Assembly (NCBI GenBank): GCA_026708585.1
Contig: JAPOUQ010000080.1
Coordinates: 1-51,680, forward strand
Length of the DNA: 51,680 nt
From: Gammaproteobacteria bacterium
GTDB taxonomy: Bacteria > Pseudomonadota > Gammaproteobacteria > Arenicellales > Poriferihabitantaceae
Reading direction: 5' to 3'
The notes under the pieces are model-generated. The model saw nothing but the letters and a program-made list of their open reading frames with translations. It was not told the origin of the DNA and made no database searches. Below are positions 9,991 to 17,974 of the stretch, one piece after another; the first letter of the stretch is position 1; each line of letters opens with the position of its first letter. Made by a program: the position numbers and the translations under genes.

Positions 9991-10944
9991 CTAAATCAGG
10001 CAGTCTTTCAGCAACCTCAAAGTGCTGGTAATTTCATCCATTGCAGGAAGCTCTCCATAAACCAATTCGGAAAAATCCGTATTGTAGACAGATTCCAGAA
10101 AAGGACTCCAGCTTTCAAATGCAGAAAATAACGGGGCTTCTGACAATGGCTTTTCGAGACATTGTTGATAGTTGGGAAAGCTGTCTTTTTCATCTTCAAT
10201 ACACTTTTGGCATAATGACGAAAATTCTTTATTTTGGCAAAAATCCTGATATTCCTCTTTGCGCATTATCAGGCAAATGTCATAGATGTGGCGAATTTGG
10301 CGAGAGAGTTCCGCAATAGGATTTTCATGATAACTGTCCCTGATAATTCTCAGTATTTTCTCCACAAGCGTTCGTTTGACTGATAGAACATTGAGGGAAA
10401 AGTCATGAAGACCATATTGTTCGATAAGGTCTGACCGTTGCTTTCCCGCCAGCATCTCGGCAATAAAACTACTTAAAACTCGTTTTTCAAAAGGTTCCGG
10501 TTGCGTAAATGCGTTGACCTCAATCAGCAAATCAGAGGATACTTGTCCGAAACCCGAATCCTCAATACTGTGTGGATATCGGTAAACTGTTTTCCGATAT
10601 TTTGACCCTTTGGATTCCCGAACGTCGTTCGGAATGTATATAAGGCTTTTCGCAACCTCACTTTCAATACCCTTGAGCAGATTTTTCCGTACGTTATCGC
10701 CTTTCCCATTCGAAATAATAGCGAGGTCAATATCTTCCGAGAAGCGTTCAATCAAGCGGTAGGCTTTAGACAGAGAAGTACCTCCCTTAAAAACCGTTTC
10801 ATCAACATATTCTGATTCAGATAGATGTTTCAGAGCCTTGGTTACCCAGTAATCCTTTTCAACAAATACTTGCGGAAAACCAACCTTCTCGGCGGCCACC
10901 TGAACAAATTCAGAAAAAGCTTCTCTGTCTTCATGCAAATTCAT
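9991..10944 (-). CDS. AbiEii/AbiGii-family nucleotidyltransferase toxin
   Basis: The protein (317 aa) carries the nucleotidyltransferase signature of AbiEii toxins: FVEKDYWVTKAL, then FKGGTSLSKAYRLIERFSED running into IDLAI, i.e. the GG-T/S...D-x-D core. AbiEii of type IV abortive-infection systems binds GTP and is a bacteriostatic nucleotidyltransferase. I chose the ATG at 10944 because it overlaps the stop of the upstream gene by one base (TAATG), the usual sign of translational coupling; an in-frame start 33 bases earlier would overlap that gene more. The order antitoxin-like gene then toxin matches AbiE operons. Full length and intact motifs suggest the gene is functional. Confidence 0.87.
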   Translation of the reverse strand: MNLHEDREAFSEFVQVAAEKVGFPQVFVEKDYWVTKALKHLSESEYVDETVFKGGTSLSKAYRLIERFSEDIDLAIISNGKGDNVRKNLLKGIESEVAKSLIYIPNDVRESKGSKYRKTVYRYPHSIEDSGFGQVSSDLLIEVNAFTQPEPFEKRVLSSFIAEMLAGKQRSDLIEQYGLHDFSLNVLSVKRTLVEKILRIIRDSYHENPIAELSRQIRHIYDICLIMRKEEYQDFCQNKEFSSLCQKCIEDEKDSFPNYQQCLEKPLSEAPLFSAFESWSPFLESVYNTDFSELVYGELPAMDEITSTLRLLKDCLI

Positions 10945-11669
10945 TAGCGGACATTCCATTGCTTGGCCGCAGGCCACTTCTCTTGATCTAGCCCGATTTT
11001 ATAGGTTGTCGTAGGATTGATAGAGAGTGCTAGACTTTCTGGAATCGGCAACTTCAGACTAGAAAATAACAAGCCGACCAGCGCCCGGGGTTGAGGACCG
11101 TAGTATTCACAAGCCAGAGCAACAAGCTGTTTTTGGTCACCATCTGACAGTTTCGAGATTTTCCGGCACATTATTCTGAGCGACTGACCAACTTCAGAGC
11201 CGGGGATTTTTTTTATATCCTTTAGTACATCAAGATACTGCAAGAGATTCACATGCTTTTCTTTAATAGGGATTCGGGCAACCGCCGTCTTAATTCGAAT
11301 CGTGCCAAAATCCTTGACCTGTCGACCACCGTTAACAGCCAAAGTAATTGTCCTTGGCACTTGGGTAGTCATGCCCAGTTTATTGTACAGAGCAAGTCCG
11401 GTTATATAACCTCGAAGACGGCCATCCTTGTAAAGCATGGTGCGTACAATTTCGCCATCTGATGGCTTGCGGAATCCGATCAATCCCCTCTTCGGCACAT
11501 AGAACTTGCCCTTTGAGAAACGTATTAGACGCTTATCTGCAACGAGTCGGCTAATTGCCTTTATGACAGCACTGGGAGAGCGGGCATAATCAGGAAATAC
11601 CTGATAGCCGAATATCTGACCTGCGGGAATAGCCAGAATGGTTTTCTGTACGTTTTGGGCAATGCTCAT
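10944..11669 (-). CDS. DUF6088 / AbiEi-like antitoxin partner
   Basis: The 241-residue protein resembles the DUF6088 group that sits immediately upstream of AbiEii toxins. The N-terminus (IPAGQIFGYQVFPDYARSPS, then VIKAISRLVADKRLIRFSKG) reads as a winged-helix DNA-binding domain followed by the beta wing KFYVPKRGLIGF. The middle part (RGYITGLALYNKLGMTTQVP) matches the antitoxin-type C-terminal domain. AbiEi proteins repress their own operon. A good ribosome binding site (AAGGAAG) precedes the ATG. The stop overlaps the toxin start by one base, so the two genes form one transcript. Confidence 0.8.
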   Translation of the reverse strand: MSIAQNVQKTILAIPAGQIFGYQVFPDYARSPSAVIKAISRLVADKRLIRFSKGKFYVPKRGLIGFRKPSDGEIVRTMLYKDGRLRGYITGLALYNKLGMTTQVPRTITLAVNGGRQVKDFGTIRIKTAVARIPIKEKHVNLLQYLDVLKDIKKIPGSEVGQSLRIMCRKISKLSDGDQKQLVALACEYYGPQPRALVGLLFSSLKLPIPESLALSINPTTTYKIGLDQEKWPAAKQWNVR

Positions 11670-11688
11670 TATATCTTCCTTTATTTTT

Positions 11689-11716
11689 AGTCTAGCAAGG
11701 TACCATAAAATATCAA
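11689..11716 (-). promoter_or_regulatory. candidate promoter of the AbiE-like operon
   Basis: On the minus strand a TTGATA hexamer (11711-11716) is followed after 16 bases by TAGACT (11689-11694), about 20 bases upstream of the start codon. The spacing fits a sigma-70 promoter, but the -10 match is imperfect. Confidence 0.35.
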
Positions 11717-11756
11717 GTTTTTACTTCTATAAAAATGACATAGAGCAAGTCGATTC

Positions 11757-12326
11757 CATATTGTTGTGCTGAGGTCGCAACAGAAGGGCGTATCAAGTGC
11801 CCTAACTCGTAGACTTGCAGAAACGCCAAAAATTTAAGCTGAGCCCTTTCTAGCAATACCTGAGATCAGTTCAAAACAGAGCGTATATTCCCTAATAGGC
11901 TGGTTGAATCCTCCAATAATTCCAAGTAATTCAATACGTATCTTGAACAAAGCGAAACTTGCTGGCTTCGCACTATTAACATCAGCGATGCACATGGCAT
12001 AGTTGCGATATATCGGTGATAGTCGAAAAAGTCGTTATTGCCTTCCATTGGCCTTGTCATTCAATATGTTTCCACTGCCCCTCCCAGATTCGGATTTAAC
12101 AAAGCTGAAACCACTAGCCCAAGAGGTGCTCGATGCATGTACCTATCATCCGAATGCGGCTCTAGCTGATTGATACGATCTTAATCCGATGCCGCCGAAA
12201 CTACTGAGAGCACATTAAGCCCTAGACCGTGCTATGGATCACCGCTATCGACAAGGCAAATTTGCTTCCGAGCATGAGTGTATTGAGCATCTTTCCGGCG
12301 ATATGATGAAATATGCCTGCCGTTAA
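11757..12326 (+). pseudogene. C-terminal remnant of a type IIL/YeeA-like (MmeI-type) DNA methyltransferase
   Basis: One continuous reading frame across about 570 bases matches, in order, the C-terminal part of MmeI/YeeA-type class I DNA methyltransferases as I know the family. The segments are SSALTRRLAETP, FLAIPEISSKQS, IGWLNPPIIPSNSIRIL, FALLTSAMHMA, SRYCLPLALSFNMFPLP, LKPLAQEVLDACTYHPNAAL, NPMPPKLLRAH and ALDRAMDHRYRQGKFASEHE. Internal stops at 11835 (TAA), 12000 (TAG, where the family has Trp), 12171 (TGA) and 12216 (TAA) break it, and it ends at TAA 12324. There are no frameshifts. The catalytic N-terminal three quarters are missing. The left end abuts the AbiE-like operon promoter, which suggests a deletion joined the two. 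It cannot make an active enzyme. Confidence 0.8.
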
Positions 12327-12545
12327 AGACAGCACCTCAAAAAAACAAACGCAGACCATGAACTCACTCCTTCATAACGCAATACACAACTACTACAATC
12401 TGAATACCCTACTTTTCAATTTTTCGTCTCTATTTCGGATTCGGGAAAATTCCCATGGTAGCGTACAATCGAATATCATGACAATTACTAGCCTATTGAA
12501 CACACGAAACTCTGCTAAAACACTAGGCAAAAAGATACTCTGACG

Positions 12546-12986
12546 ATGGCGAAGCTTGAATATCTCGGAACCCACTCTTCCGAAACATCACTGAAGATCC
12601 CCTACTACCTAGACTCTGTGCAGGCCGGATTCCCAAGCCCAGCAGACGACTACATGGACAAAAAACTGGATCTGAATGAACATCTCATCGCACACCCAGC
12701 CGCAACTTTCTACTGTCGGGTCTCCGGATCTTCCATGCAATCTGCAGGCATATTCGACGGGGATCTGTTAATAGTGGACCGGTCTTTGGAACCGGAACAT
12801 ATGAACATTGTGGTGGCAATCGTAGATGGAGAGATGACTTGCAAGATTATTGATACTCATAAATGCTGTCTGCTTGCAGCCAATGATGCCTATCCCGCAA
12901 TACCCATTGACAATGATACCAGCATGATCATTGAAGGAGTCGTGATCCACTCTATCCGCTCACACCGCCGTGTTCGCACTCGTTGA
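12546..12986 (+). CDS. umuD: UmuD, SOS mutagenesis protein (S24 peptidase family)
   Basis: The product (146 aa) is the LexA-like self-cleaving subunit of DNA polymerase V. The cleavage site sits in SVQAGFPSPADDY (Ala27-Gly28). The serine of the Ser-Lys dyad is in VSGSSMQSAGIFDGDLLIVD (about Ser63), and the lysine follows in GEMTCKIID (about Lys100). After RecA-stimulated cleavage, UmuD' joins UmuC for translesion synthesis. It overlaps umuC by 17 bases. I found no CTG-N10-CAG LexA box close to the start; the only such sequence is at 12317-12332, over 200 bases upstream. Confidence 0.93.
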   Translation: MAKLEYLGTHSSETSLKIPYYLDSVQAGFPSPADDYMDKKLDLNEHLIAHPAATFYCRVSGSSMQSAGIFDGDLLIVDRSLEPEHMNIVVAIVDGEMTCKIIDTHKCCLLAANDAYPAIPIDNDTSMIIEGVVIHSIRSHRRVRTR

Positions 12987-14220
12987 TTGCAACAGCTTCT
13001 ACGCAAGCTGTCATCAAATATTCCGCCCAGACCTACGCGGCAAACCCGTTGTCGTCCTATCCAATAACGATGGGTTTGTAATAGCACGTTCTCAACAAGC
13101 CAAAACCCTGATTCCAGATTTACAACCATTCTTTAAGATCCAGCCAATTTTAAAGAAACACAATGTTGCAATCTTCTCATCCAACTATCCACTTTATGGC
13201 GATATTTCCAACCGCATGATTACCACACTGCGGAAATTCAGCCCACAGACCGAGGTATATTCAATTGATGAGGCATTTCTGTCTTTTTCAGGGATGCAGA
13301 TTAACAGCCAAGAATACGGAGCACACATCAAAGACACCATATGGAAAGAAGTTCGACTGCCTGTCAGTGTCGGCATCGCCCCCACCAAGACACTGGCCAA
13401 GATTGCCAACCACACCTCCAAACAGAATCCGGAATTCAATGGAAACTACACGCTTACATCGGCGAAACAATGGTTACCCGTTCTCGAGTGTACGGATGTT
13501 GGCAATATATGGGGCATTAATACCCGTCTCGTAAAACGTCTAGCAACATGCGGGATAACAAATGCTGGGGATTTAGCCAGAGCAAATTCGAAAGCTATCC
13601 GAAGACGTACCAATGTATGCGTAGAGCGCACCATTGAAGAATTAAACGGACATTCCTGTATCCCACTTGAAAGCATCCCTCCTGTTAAGAAACAGGTGTA
13701 CTGTACACGTTCATTCGGCAAATCGGCTAATCGGCTCCAACCAGTGCTTGAAGGCATATCCCTGTACGCCAGTCGCGCTGCCGAAAAGTTACGTCAGGAA
13801 AACCGGCTTGCAACAGCCATGCACGTATTTATTCATACCTCTCCTTTTGGTGCAAATTTTCACTCAGATGGACGACTGATCCGCTTGCCATATCCAACCG
13901 ATGACACACGGATTATCATTCGATTCGCTCATCAGATCGTGCGCAACATATATCAACCCGGTTATGATTATTTGAAAGCGGGTGTAGGACTAACCGAACT
14001 CATTGATAAGATGCCTGCACAACAAAACATGTTTCATACAGGACAACGCGCCAGAACCAATAAACTGATGGAAGCGATTGACTCAATCAATCGATTACAT
14101 GGTAAGGGTTCAGTGTTTTTTCTGGCGCAGGGCATCTCGAAACCCTGGTTCATGCGTCAACAATTCACCTCCCCAGAATACACCACGCGATGGTCGGATA
14201 TTCCGATTGTGGAAGTCTAG
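12970..14220 (+). CDS. umuC: UmuC, DNA polymerase V catalytic subunit (Y-family)
   Basis: The 416-residue Y-family polymerase has a length close to Escherichia coli UmuC. The first catalytic motif is FALVDCNSFYASC at the N-terminus, and the second is VYSIDEAFLSF near residue 100. KPVVVLSNNDGFVIARSQQA is the family's finger-region segment, and VSVGIAPTKTLAKIANHTSK is the palm signature. The little-finger domain follows. The start is a GTG at 12970 inside umuD, giving translational coupling. Nothing looks truncated. Role: error-prone bypass of DNA lesions together with UmuD'2 and RecA. Confidence 0.94.
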   Translation: MFALVDCNSFYASCHQIFRPDLRGKPVVVLSNNDGFVIARSQQAKTLIPDLQPFFKIQPILKKHNVAIFSSNYPLYGDISNRMITTLRKFSPQTEVYSIDEAFLSFSGMQINSQEYGAHIKDTIWKEVRLPVSVGIAPTKTLAKIANHTSKQNPEFNGNYTLTSAKQWLPVLECTDVGNIWGINTRLVKRLATCGITNAGDLARANSKAIRRRTNVCVERTIEELNGHSCIPLESIPPVKKQVYCTRSFGKSANRLQPVLEGISLYASRAAEKLRQENRLATAMHVFIHTSPFGANFHSDGRLIRLPYPTDDTRIIIRFAHQIVRNIYQPGYDYLKAGVGLTELIDKMPAQQNMFHTGQRARTNKLMEAIDSINRLHGKGSVFFLAQGISKPWFMRQQFTSPEYTTRWSDIPIVEV

Positions 14221-14400
14221 TCCTTCTCTCGAAGCATTTTCCTGCAAATAACCATAGCGATAATCAAAACATAGGCGTACAATCCGCCAAGATTGAAAGA
14301 ACTTGGAGTACTGATACGAACTGTTTTATTGAGATTACTATCATGCGACATTCGCATCAGTTTCAACGAAACCATTTTCCAACCATTTGGAGTACTTGCG

Positions 14401-15498
14401 ATGAACATTGATCTCCATCATTTCTGGGACAATCATCAGACTTTCAAGGCCGGTTTGCCTGCCGAAGTGTATACCAGTCCAGCGTTCTTTGAACGAGAAA
14501 ATCGTACTTTGTTTACGAAGCATTGGATATTTGTTGGATATCGCCATGAACTGTCTCGAGTAGGCGATGCCATTCCAATCACGGTCGCTGGCCAGCCGAT
14601 CCTTCTAGTTGCCGACGAAGAGCTTAACATCCACGCATTTCACAATCTTTGTCGGCATCGCTGTCTGAAGCTGGTTGATTCTCGCAAAAACTGTGGGCGT
14701 CTTATTCGTTGTCCCTATCATTCCTGGAGTTACGGATTAAATGGACATCTGCAAGCTGCCCCGTACTTTGGAGGCAAAGACATTAAACAACCCCAAGAAT
14801 TTGAAAAAACAGATTTTGGACTACACCGGATCGAGTGCAAGGTCTGGCATGACTGGATTTTTGTATGTCTGGATACACCTGATCTTGCCTTTGAAGAATT
14901 CATCAAACCGCTTGAACGACAACTTGGAGACATCGCTCTTAACGAGTTAAAACCAATTGGAACAATCGATTTTGACAAGGTTCAGACGAACTGGAAAACT
15001 CTGATGGAGAATTTCATTGAACCGTATCATGTGCAGTTCGTTCATCAATCAACCACCTCTCAACCCTTGGTTGATCATTTCACAATTCTGGATGAACATT
15101 GCCTAGGAAGCGGCTGTGATATTACGAATGACAAGAGCACAAATAAACCAGCAACTCTCGCCGTATCGTCTCGATTTCTGACCTTATTCCCAAACTTCGT
15201 AATCGGATTATATGAGCCTGATCAGATAGGAGTACACCTGAATGTACCGCTCAGTGCTGATCAAACTTCACAAAGACGGGCTATTTATGTGCATAAGGAC
15301 AATCCGATTACCAATGAAGAAATTGAGCATACCAAATCACTCTGGTATCGGGTGCATAAGGAGGACCATGAAATTTGTGAACGGCTACAAATGGGGCGTC
15401 ATTCCTCAAAAGCCGATTCTGGTATTCTCTCACCATACTGGGAAACCAGCCTTCGTGATTTTCAGGAGCGTGTGGTTCGATCTGTCGAAATTCTCTAA
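14401..15498 (+). CDS. Rieske 2Fe-2S ring-hydroxylating oxygenase, alpha subunit
   Basis: The protein (365 aa) has an N-terminal Rieske domain with ligands in HNLCRHRCLKL and IRCPYHSWSYGLNG (C-x-H...C-x2-H). The C-terminal catalytic domain carries the mononuclear iron site in NWKTLMENFIEPYHVQFVHQ. Such oxygenases hydroxylate aromatics or demethylate quaternary amines, using electrons from a separate reductase. No reductase or beta subunit is adjacent, so the substrate is unknown. I chose ATG 14401, which has GGAG at 14388-14391; an upstream in-frame start would add 36 residues unlike any Rieske protein. A TGATAC half-site like those described at 20483 and 24269 lies at 14312-14317, but without a clean partner. 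Confidence 0.87.
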   Translation: MNIDLHHFWDNHQTFKAGLPAEVYTSPAFFERENRTLFTKHWIFVGYRHELSRVGDAIPITVAGQPILLVADEELNIHAFHNLCRHRCLKLVDSRKNCGRLIRCPYHSWSYGLNGHLQAAPYFGGKDIKQPQEFEKTDFGLHRIECKVWHDWIFVCLDTPDLAFEEFIKPLERQLGDIALNELKPIGTIDFDKVQTNWKTLMENFIEPYHVQFVHQSTTSQPLVDHFTILDEHCLGSGCDITNDKSTNKPATLAVSSRFLTLFPNFVIGLYEPDQIGVHLNVPLSADQTSQRRAIYVHKDNPITNEEIEHTKSLWYRVHKEDHEICERLQMGRHSSKADSGILSPYWETSLRDFQERVVRSVEIL

Positions 15499-15519
15499 CT
15501 TCAGTCATCTTGAGCTACT

Positions 15520-15918
15520 GCTAACTTTGCCTTGTACTTTTTCTTGCATTACGGTGAATTTTGTTTTGTAGTCAGTTGGCAGACAGTAGATAAGTTTGAA
15601 GTTGGGACTGGGATACGCGGTTTTAGTTTCGGTCAGCTCGTCAAGCAGTGGCATCAGGCGATAGCCGGTAGGTTTGTCGTGAATCCTACCGACAGAGAAG
15701 CCGTTGGCAATGGGTAACATATCGGCGGGCATACCGAGTAGATTCAGTTTCATTTTAATCTTCAAATCCAAAAATAAGCACCGAAAAAGTTAGCATGATA
15801 TGGATACAAAGGCATCCTCAAAAACAGAGTAAAATAGGAGAAAATAACTGTGTTCAGATGTTCAACAAAACGACTGTCGAGAAATCCAGCCAAACTATGT
15901 CAGGATACATGAATTTGT
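15520..15918. repeat. diverged duplicated sequence, copy 1
   Basis: This stretch is repeated in the same orientation at 17063-17357 at an estimated 85 percent identity by eye. It carries about 100 extra bases (roughly 15570-15675) that copy 2 lacks. On the minus strand copy 1 holds an 88-codon frame (15505-15771) with GMPADMLPIANGFSVGRIHD and KPTGYRLMPLLDELTE. I do not recognise this protein. The matching frame in copy 2 is shortened by the deletion. This looks like two decayed copies of one unknown element or gene flanking the DUF1640 gene. Confidence 0.65.
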
Positions 15919-16035
15919 TGCGTCATCTGTCCATCAAGGATGGACTTTCGTGGGAAATCTGGTTGACGCTGTATGCCAACCATGAAATAGAGACAAGGAT
16001 CAATACAGCTCAGATTTGAAAGCACTTTCTGATCT
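15919..16035. other. short spacer after repeat copy 1
   Basis: About 117 bases between repeat copy 1 and the DUF1640 gene. A plus-strand open frame starting at 15795 runs through copy 1 and this spacer, but half of it is the repeat itself and it has no ribosome binding site, so I do not call a gene. Confidence 0.3.
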
Positions 16036-16617
16036 TCACTTGCCCAATAAGGAAATCAGGGCAACGATCACGCCCCCTTGGGCAATCATTGCACTAAATA
16101 TCCATTTCAGCAAACTGCTTTGTAACGACTCAATGTTAGCCTTGGTTTCCTGCCGCAGTGCTTCAATCTCGGTTTTGGTTTCCTTGCGCAGGGCTTCAAT
16201 CTCGGTTTTGGTTTCCTGCCGCAGTGCTTCAATCTCGGTTTTGGTTTCCTTGCGCAGGGCTTCAATCTCGGTTTTGGTTTCCTGCCGCAGTGCTTCAATC
16301 TCGGTTTTGGTTTCCTTGCGCAGGGCTTCAATTCTTGCATTAATGTTAGCAATTCTTTCATCAATGTTTGCAATTCTTGCATCAATGTTTACAATTCTTT
16401 CATCAATGTTTGTAACTCTTGCATCAATGTTTGTAACTCTTGCATCAATGTTTGTAACTCTTGCATCAATGTTTGCAATCTCGGTTTTGGTCGCAAGATT
16501 GGCATTCAGCAGGGACACCTGTTCATCCGCCAGAGTCTCGGCCTGCAATTCAGTAAACCCACCGTCAATAAGATGTTTAACAAAGCGATGAGTATCAAAA
16601 GTAATGGCTTGATTCAT
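16036..16617 (-). CDS. DUF1640-type coiled-coil membrane-anchored protein
   Basis: The 193-residue protein fits the DUF1640 (CCDC90-like) layout. A short N-terminal domain (FDTHRFVKHLIDGGFTELQA, then ETLADEQVSLLNANLATKTE) is followed by a long coiled coil and a C-terminal membrane segment (WIFSAMIAQGGVIVALISLL). The coiled coil has two kinds of exact repeat: seven 7-residue units of type NIDARVT (residues 49-95), then six 11-residue units IEALR(K/Q)ETKTE (residues 96-161) in which Lys and Gln alternate strictly. The function of bacterial DUF1640 proteins is unknown; the human relative is a mitochondrial membrane protein. The protein probably forms trimers or longer oligomers at the membrane. 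It lies between two copies of an unrelated repeat. Confidence 0.82.
   Translation of the reverse strand: MNQAITFDTHRFVKHLIDGGFTELQAETLADEQVSLLNANLATKTEIANIDARVTNIDARVTNIDARVTNIDERIVNIDARIANIDERIANINARIEALRKETKTEIEALRQETKTEIEALRKETKTEIEALRQETKTEIEALRKETKTEIEALRQETKANIESLQSSLLKWIFSAMIAQGGVIVALISLLGK
16135..16332 (-). repeat. six tandem 33-bp units (three 66-bp pairs) in the DUF1640 gene
   Basis: The units encode IEALRKETKTE and IEALRQETKTE alternately. Consecutive 66-base pairs are identical or nearly so at DNA level, including synonymous positions, which points to recent expansion by slippage or unequal crossing-over in 66-base steps. Confidence 0.9.
16333..16473 (-). repeat. seven tandem 21-bp heptad units in the DUF1640 gene
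   Basis: The units encode NIDARVT, NIDERIV, NIDARIA and close variants. Three consecutive NIDARVT units are identical in sequence. A seven-residue period is one coiled-coil heptad. Confidence 0.88.
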
Positions 16618-17062
16618 GATCCAGTTTCAACCAGGATGGATAGATTCTTCACAGGAGTCTGCCTAGGTTCAATGGATAACCATCTTCCAATAACAATAAT
16701 CATTCATAGCAACGTATACGATTTGTTTGTATGAACATGACATTCAACCAAGCTCTACAACTTTGCAGGAACCCTGACCCTGAATAATACACCAACACAA
16801 TAAGAAATAGAGCAATAACATAACTTTTGTGCATCTTCACTTCTTGCAAAGTCCGTAACCATATTGGAACATGTTGACATATTCCCAACTGCATCAACCT
16901 GATCAAAATTAATGTCCGTTAGATACTCTTTTGGATGCAAAGCAATATTCACCTTTTCGTTACCTTGTTTGTAGCCCAATCAAGTACGTGATCAATCTTT
17001 CAAAATTGACACTCCCCTCAAATGAGCCGGTAATGCGATAGATCCAAACATCCTGACTTGTC
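16618..17062. other. intergenic gap upstream of the DUF1640 gene
   Basis: Probably contains the DUF1640 promoter at its left. Two overlapping minus-strand frames (16700-16906 and 16755-16979) exist. One could encode a 44-residue peptide beginning MHKSYVIALFLIVLVYYSG, which looks membrane-inserted, but it has no clear ribosome binding site or family. I do not call it a gene. Confidence 0.35.
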
Positions 17063-17357
17063 GCTAACCCGACTTTGTATTGTACTTTTTTTGCGTTAGG
17101 GTGAATTTTGTTTTATCGTGAATCCTATCGACAGAAAAGCCGTTGGCGATGGGTATCGTATCGGCGGGCATACTGGGTAGATTCAGTTGCATTTTGATCT
17201 TCAAATCCAGAAATAAGCACAAAAAAGTTAGCAAGATATGGATACAAAGACATCCTCAAAAGCAGAGTAAAATTGGAGAAAATACTCGAGCTCAGACGTT
17301 TAGCAAAACGATTGTCGAGAAATCCAGCCAAACTATCTCGGGATGCTTGGATTTGCA
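17063..17357. repeat. diverged duplicated sequence, copy 2
   Basis: Second copy of the sequence at 15520-15918, same orientation, starting 1.54 kb after the start of copy 1. The shared part begins GCTAAC and ends in the AGAAATCCAGCCAAACTAT region. On the minus strand it encodes the short frame MPADTIPIANGFSVDRIHDK, then continues KTKFTLTQKKYN. This matches copy 1 except for an internal deletion of about 100 bases. Confidence 0.65.
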
Positions 17358-17518
17358 TTGGATACCAAAATATACATGACTTTATTTTTCTGAACGTAAT
17401 GACTAGCAAATGACTTCAGAATCACCATAACGGTATACAGCAAAAGCACAGAGCATTCATCTTATCGATATACTTATATATCCATTTCTTTGCATCATTT
17501 TTACTTGGAGAATTTTTC

Positions 17519-17926
17519 ATGACTAAACCTAACTTTAAAATTGATCACACTATGTTACGCGTCAAAGACCTTGATCAATCCCTACACTTTTACGTCAACA
17601 TTCTAGGCATGAAAATACTCAGACAAAACGAGTATCCCAATGGCCGTTTTACCAACACCTTTGTTGGCTACCAAGACGAAGATTTGGGCACCTCTATTGA
17701 ATTGACCTACAACTGGGATCAGGACAAACCCTATGATCGAGGAAATGGTTGGGGGCACATTGCATTGAAGGTATCCGATGTTTATGCTGCCAGTGAATAT
17801 TTAAAATCGCACAACGTAGAATTTACTAAGGAGCCCTCTCCGATGAAAGGAGGAACTCGCATTCTTGCCTTCATTAAGGATCCAGACGGTTATCCGATCG
17901 AACTCAACGAACCGCTATCAAAATAA
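17519..17926 (+). CDS. gloA: lactoylglutathione lyase (glyoxalase I)
   Basis: The 135-residue VOC-fold enzyme converts the hemithioacetal of methylglyoxal and glutathione to S-lactoylglutathione in the cytosol. All four metal ligands are visible: His in KIDHTMLRVKD, Glu in TSIELTYNWD, His in GWGHIALKV and Glu in YPIELNEP. KEPSPMKGGTRILAFIKDPD (20 residues) is the conserved segment of the GloA subgroup. The length matches E. coli GloA. Upstream, ACTTGGAGAATTTTTC gives a ribosome binding site before the ATG. It is a single gene, convergent with the aminotransferase gene. A second, more distant glyoxalase is at 47181. Confidence 0.93.
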   Translation: MTKPNFKIDHTMLRVKDLDQSLHFYVNILGMKILRQNEYPNGRFTNTFVGYQDEDLGTSIELTYNWDQDKPYDRGNGWGHIALKVSDVYAASEYLKSHNVEFTKEPSPMKGGTRILAFIKDPDGYPIELNEPLSK

Positions 17927-17974
17927 TGCACTCTCGATCCCATACCGTTTGCATAGCCAATGCTTAATCATGGC

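Noticed and set aside
12317-12332. CTG-N10-CAG as a LexA box for umuDC
   Set aside because: More than 200 bases from umuD, first half imperfect (CTGC), and overlapping the end of the methyltransferase remnant. Not convincing as an SOS box.
16135-16473. CRISPR array
   Set aside because: The repeats are contiguous coding units with no spacers and keep one reading frame; they are coiled-coil repeats of the DUF1640 gene.
16700-16979. Possible small membrane peptide genes on the minus strand
   Set aside because: Two competing frames, no clear ribosome binding site, no recognisable family.
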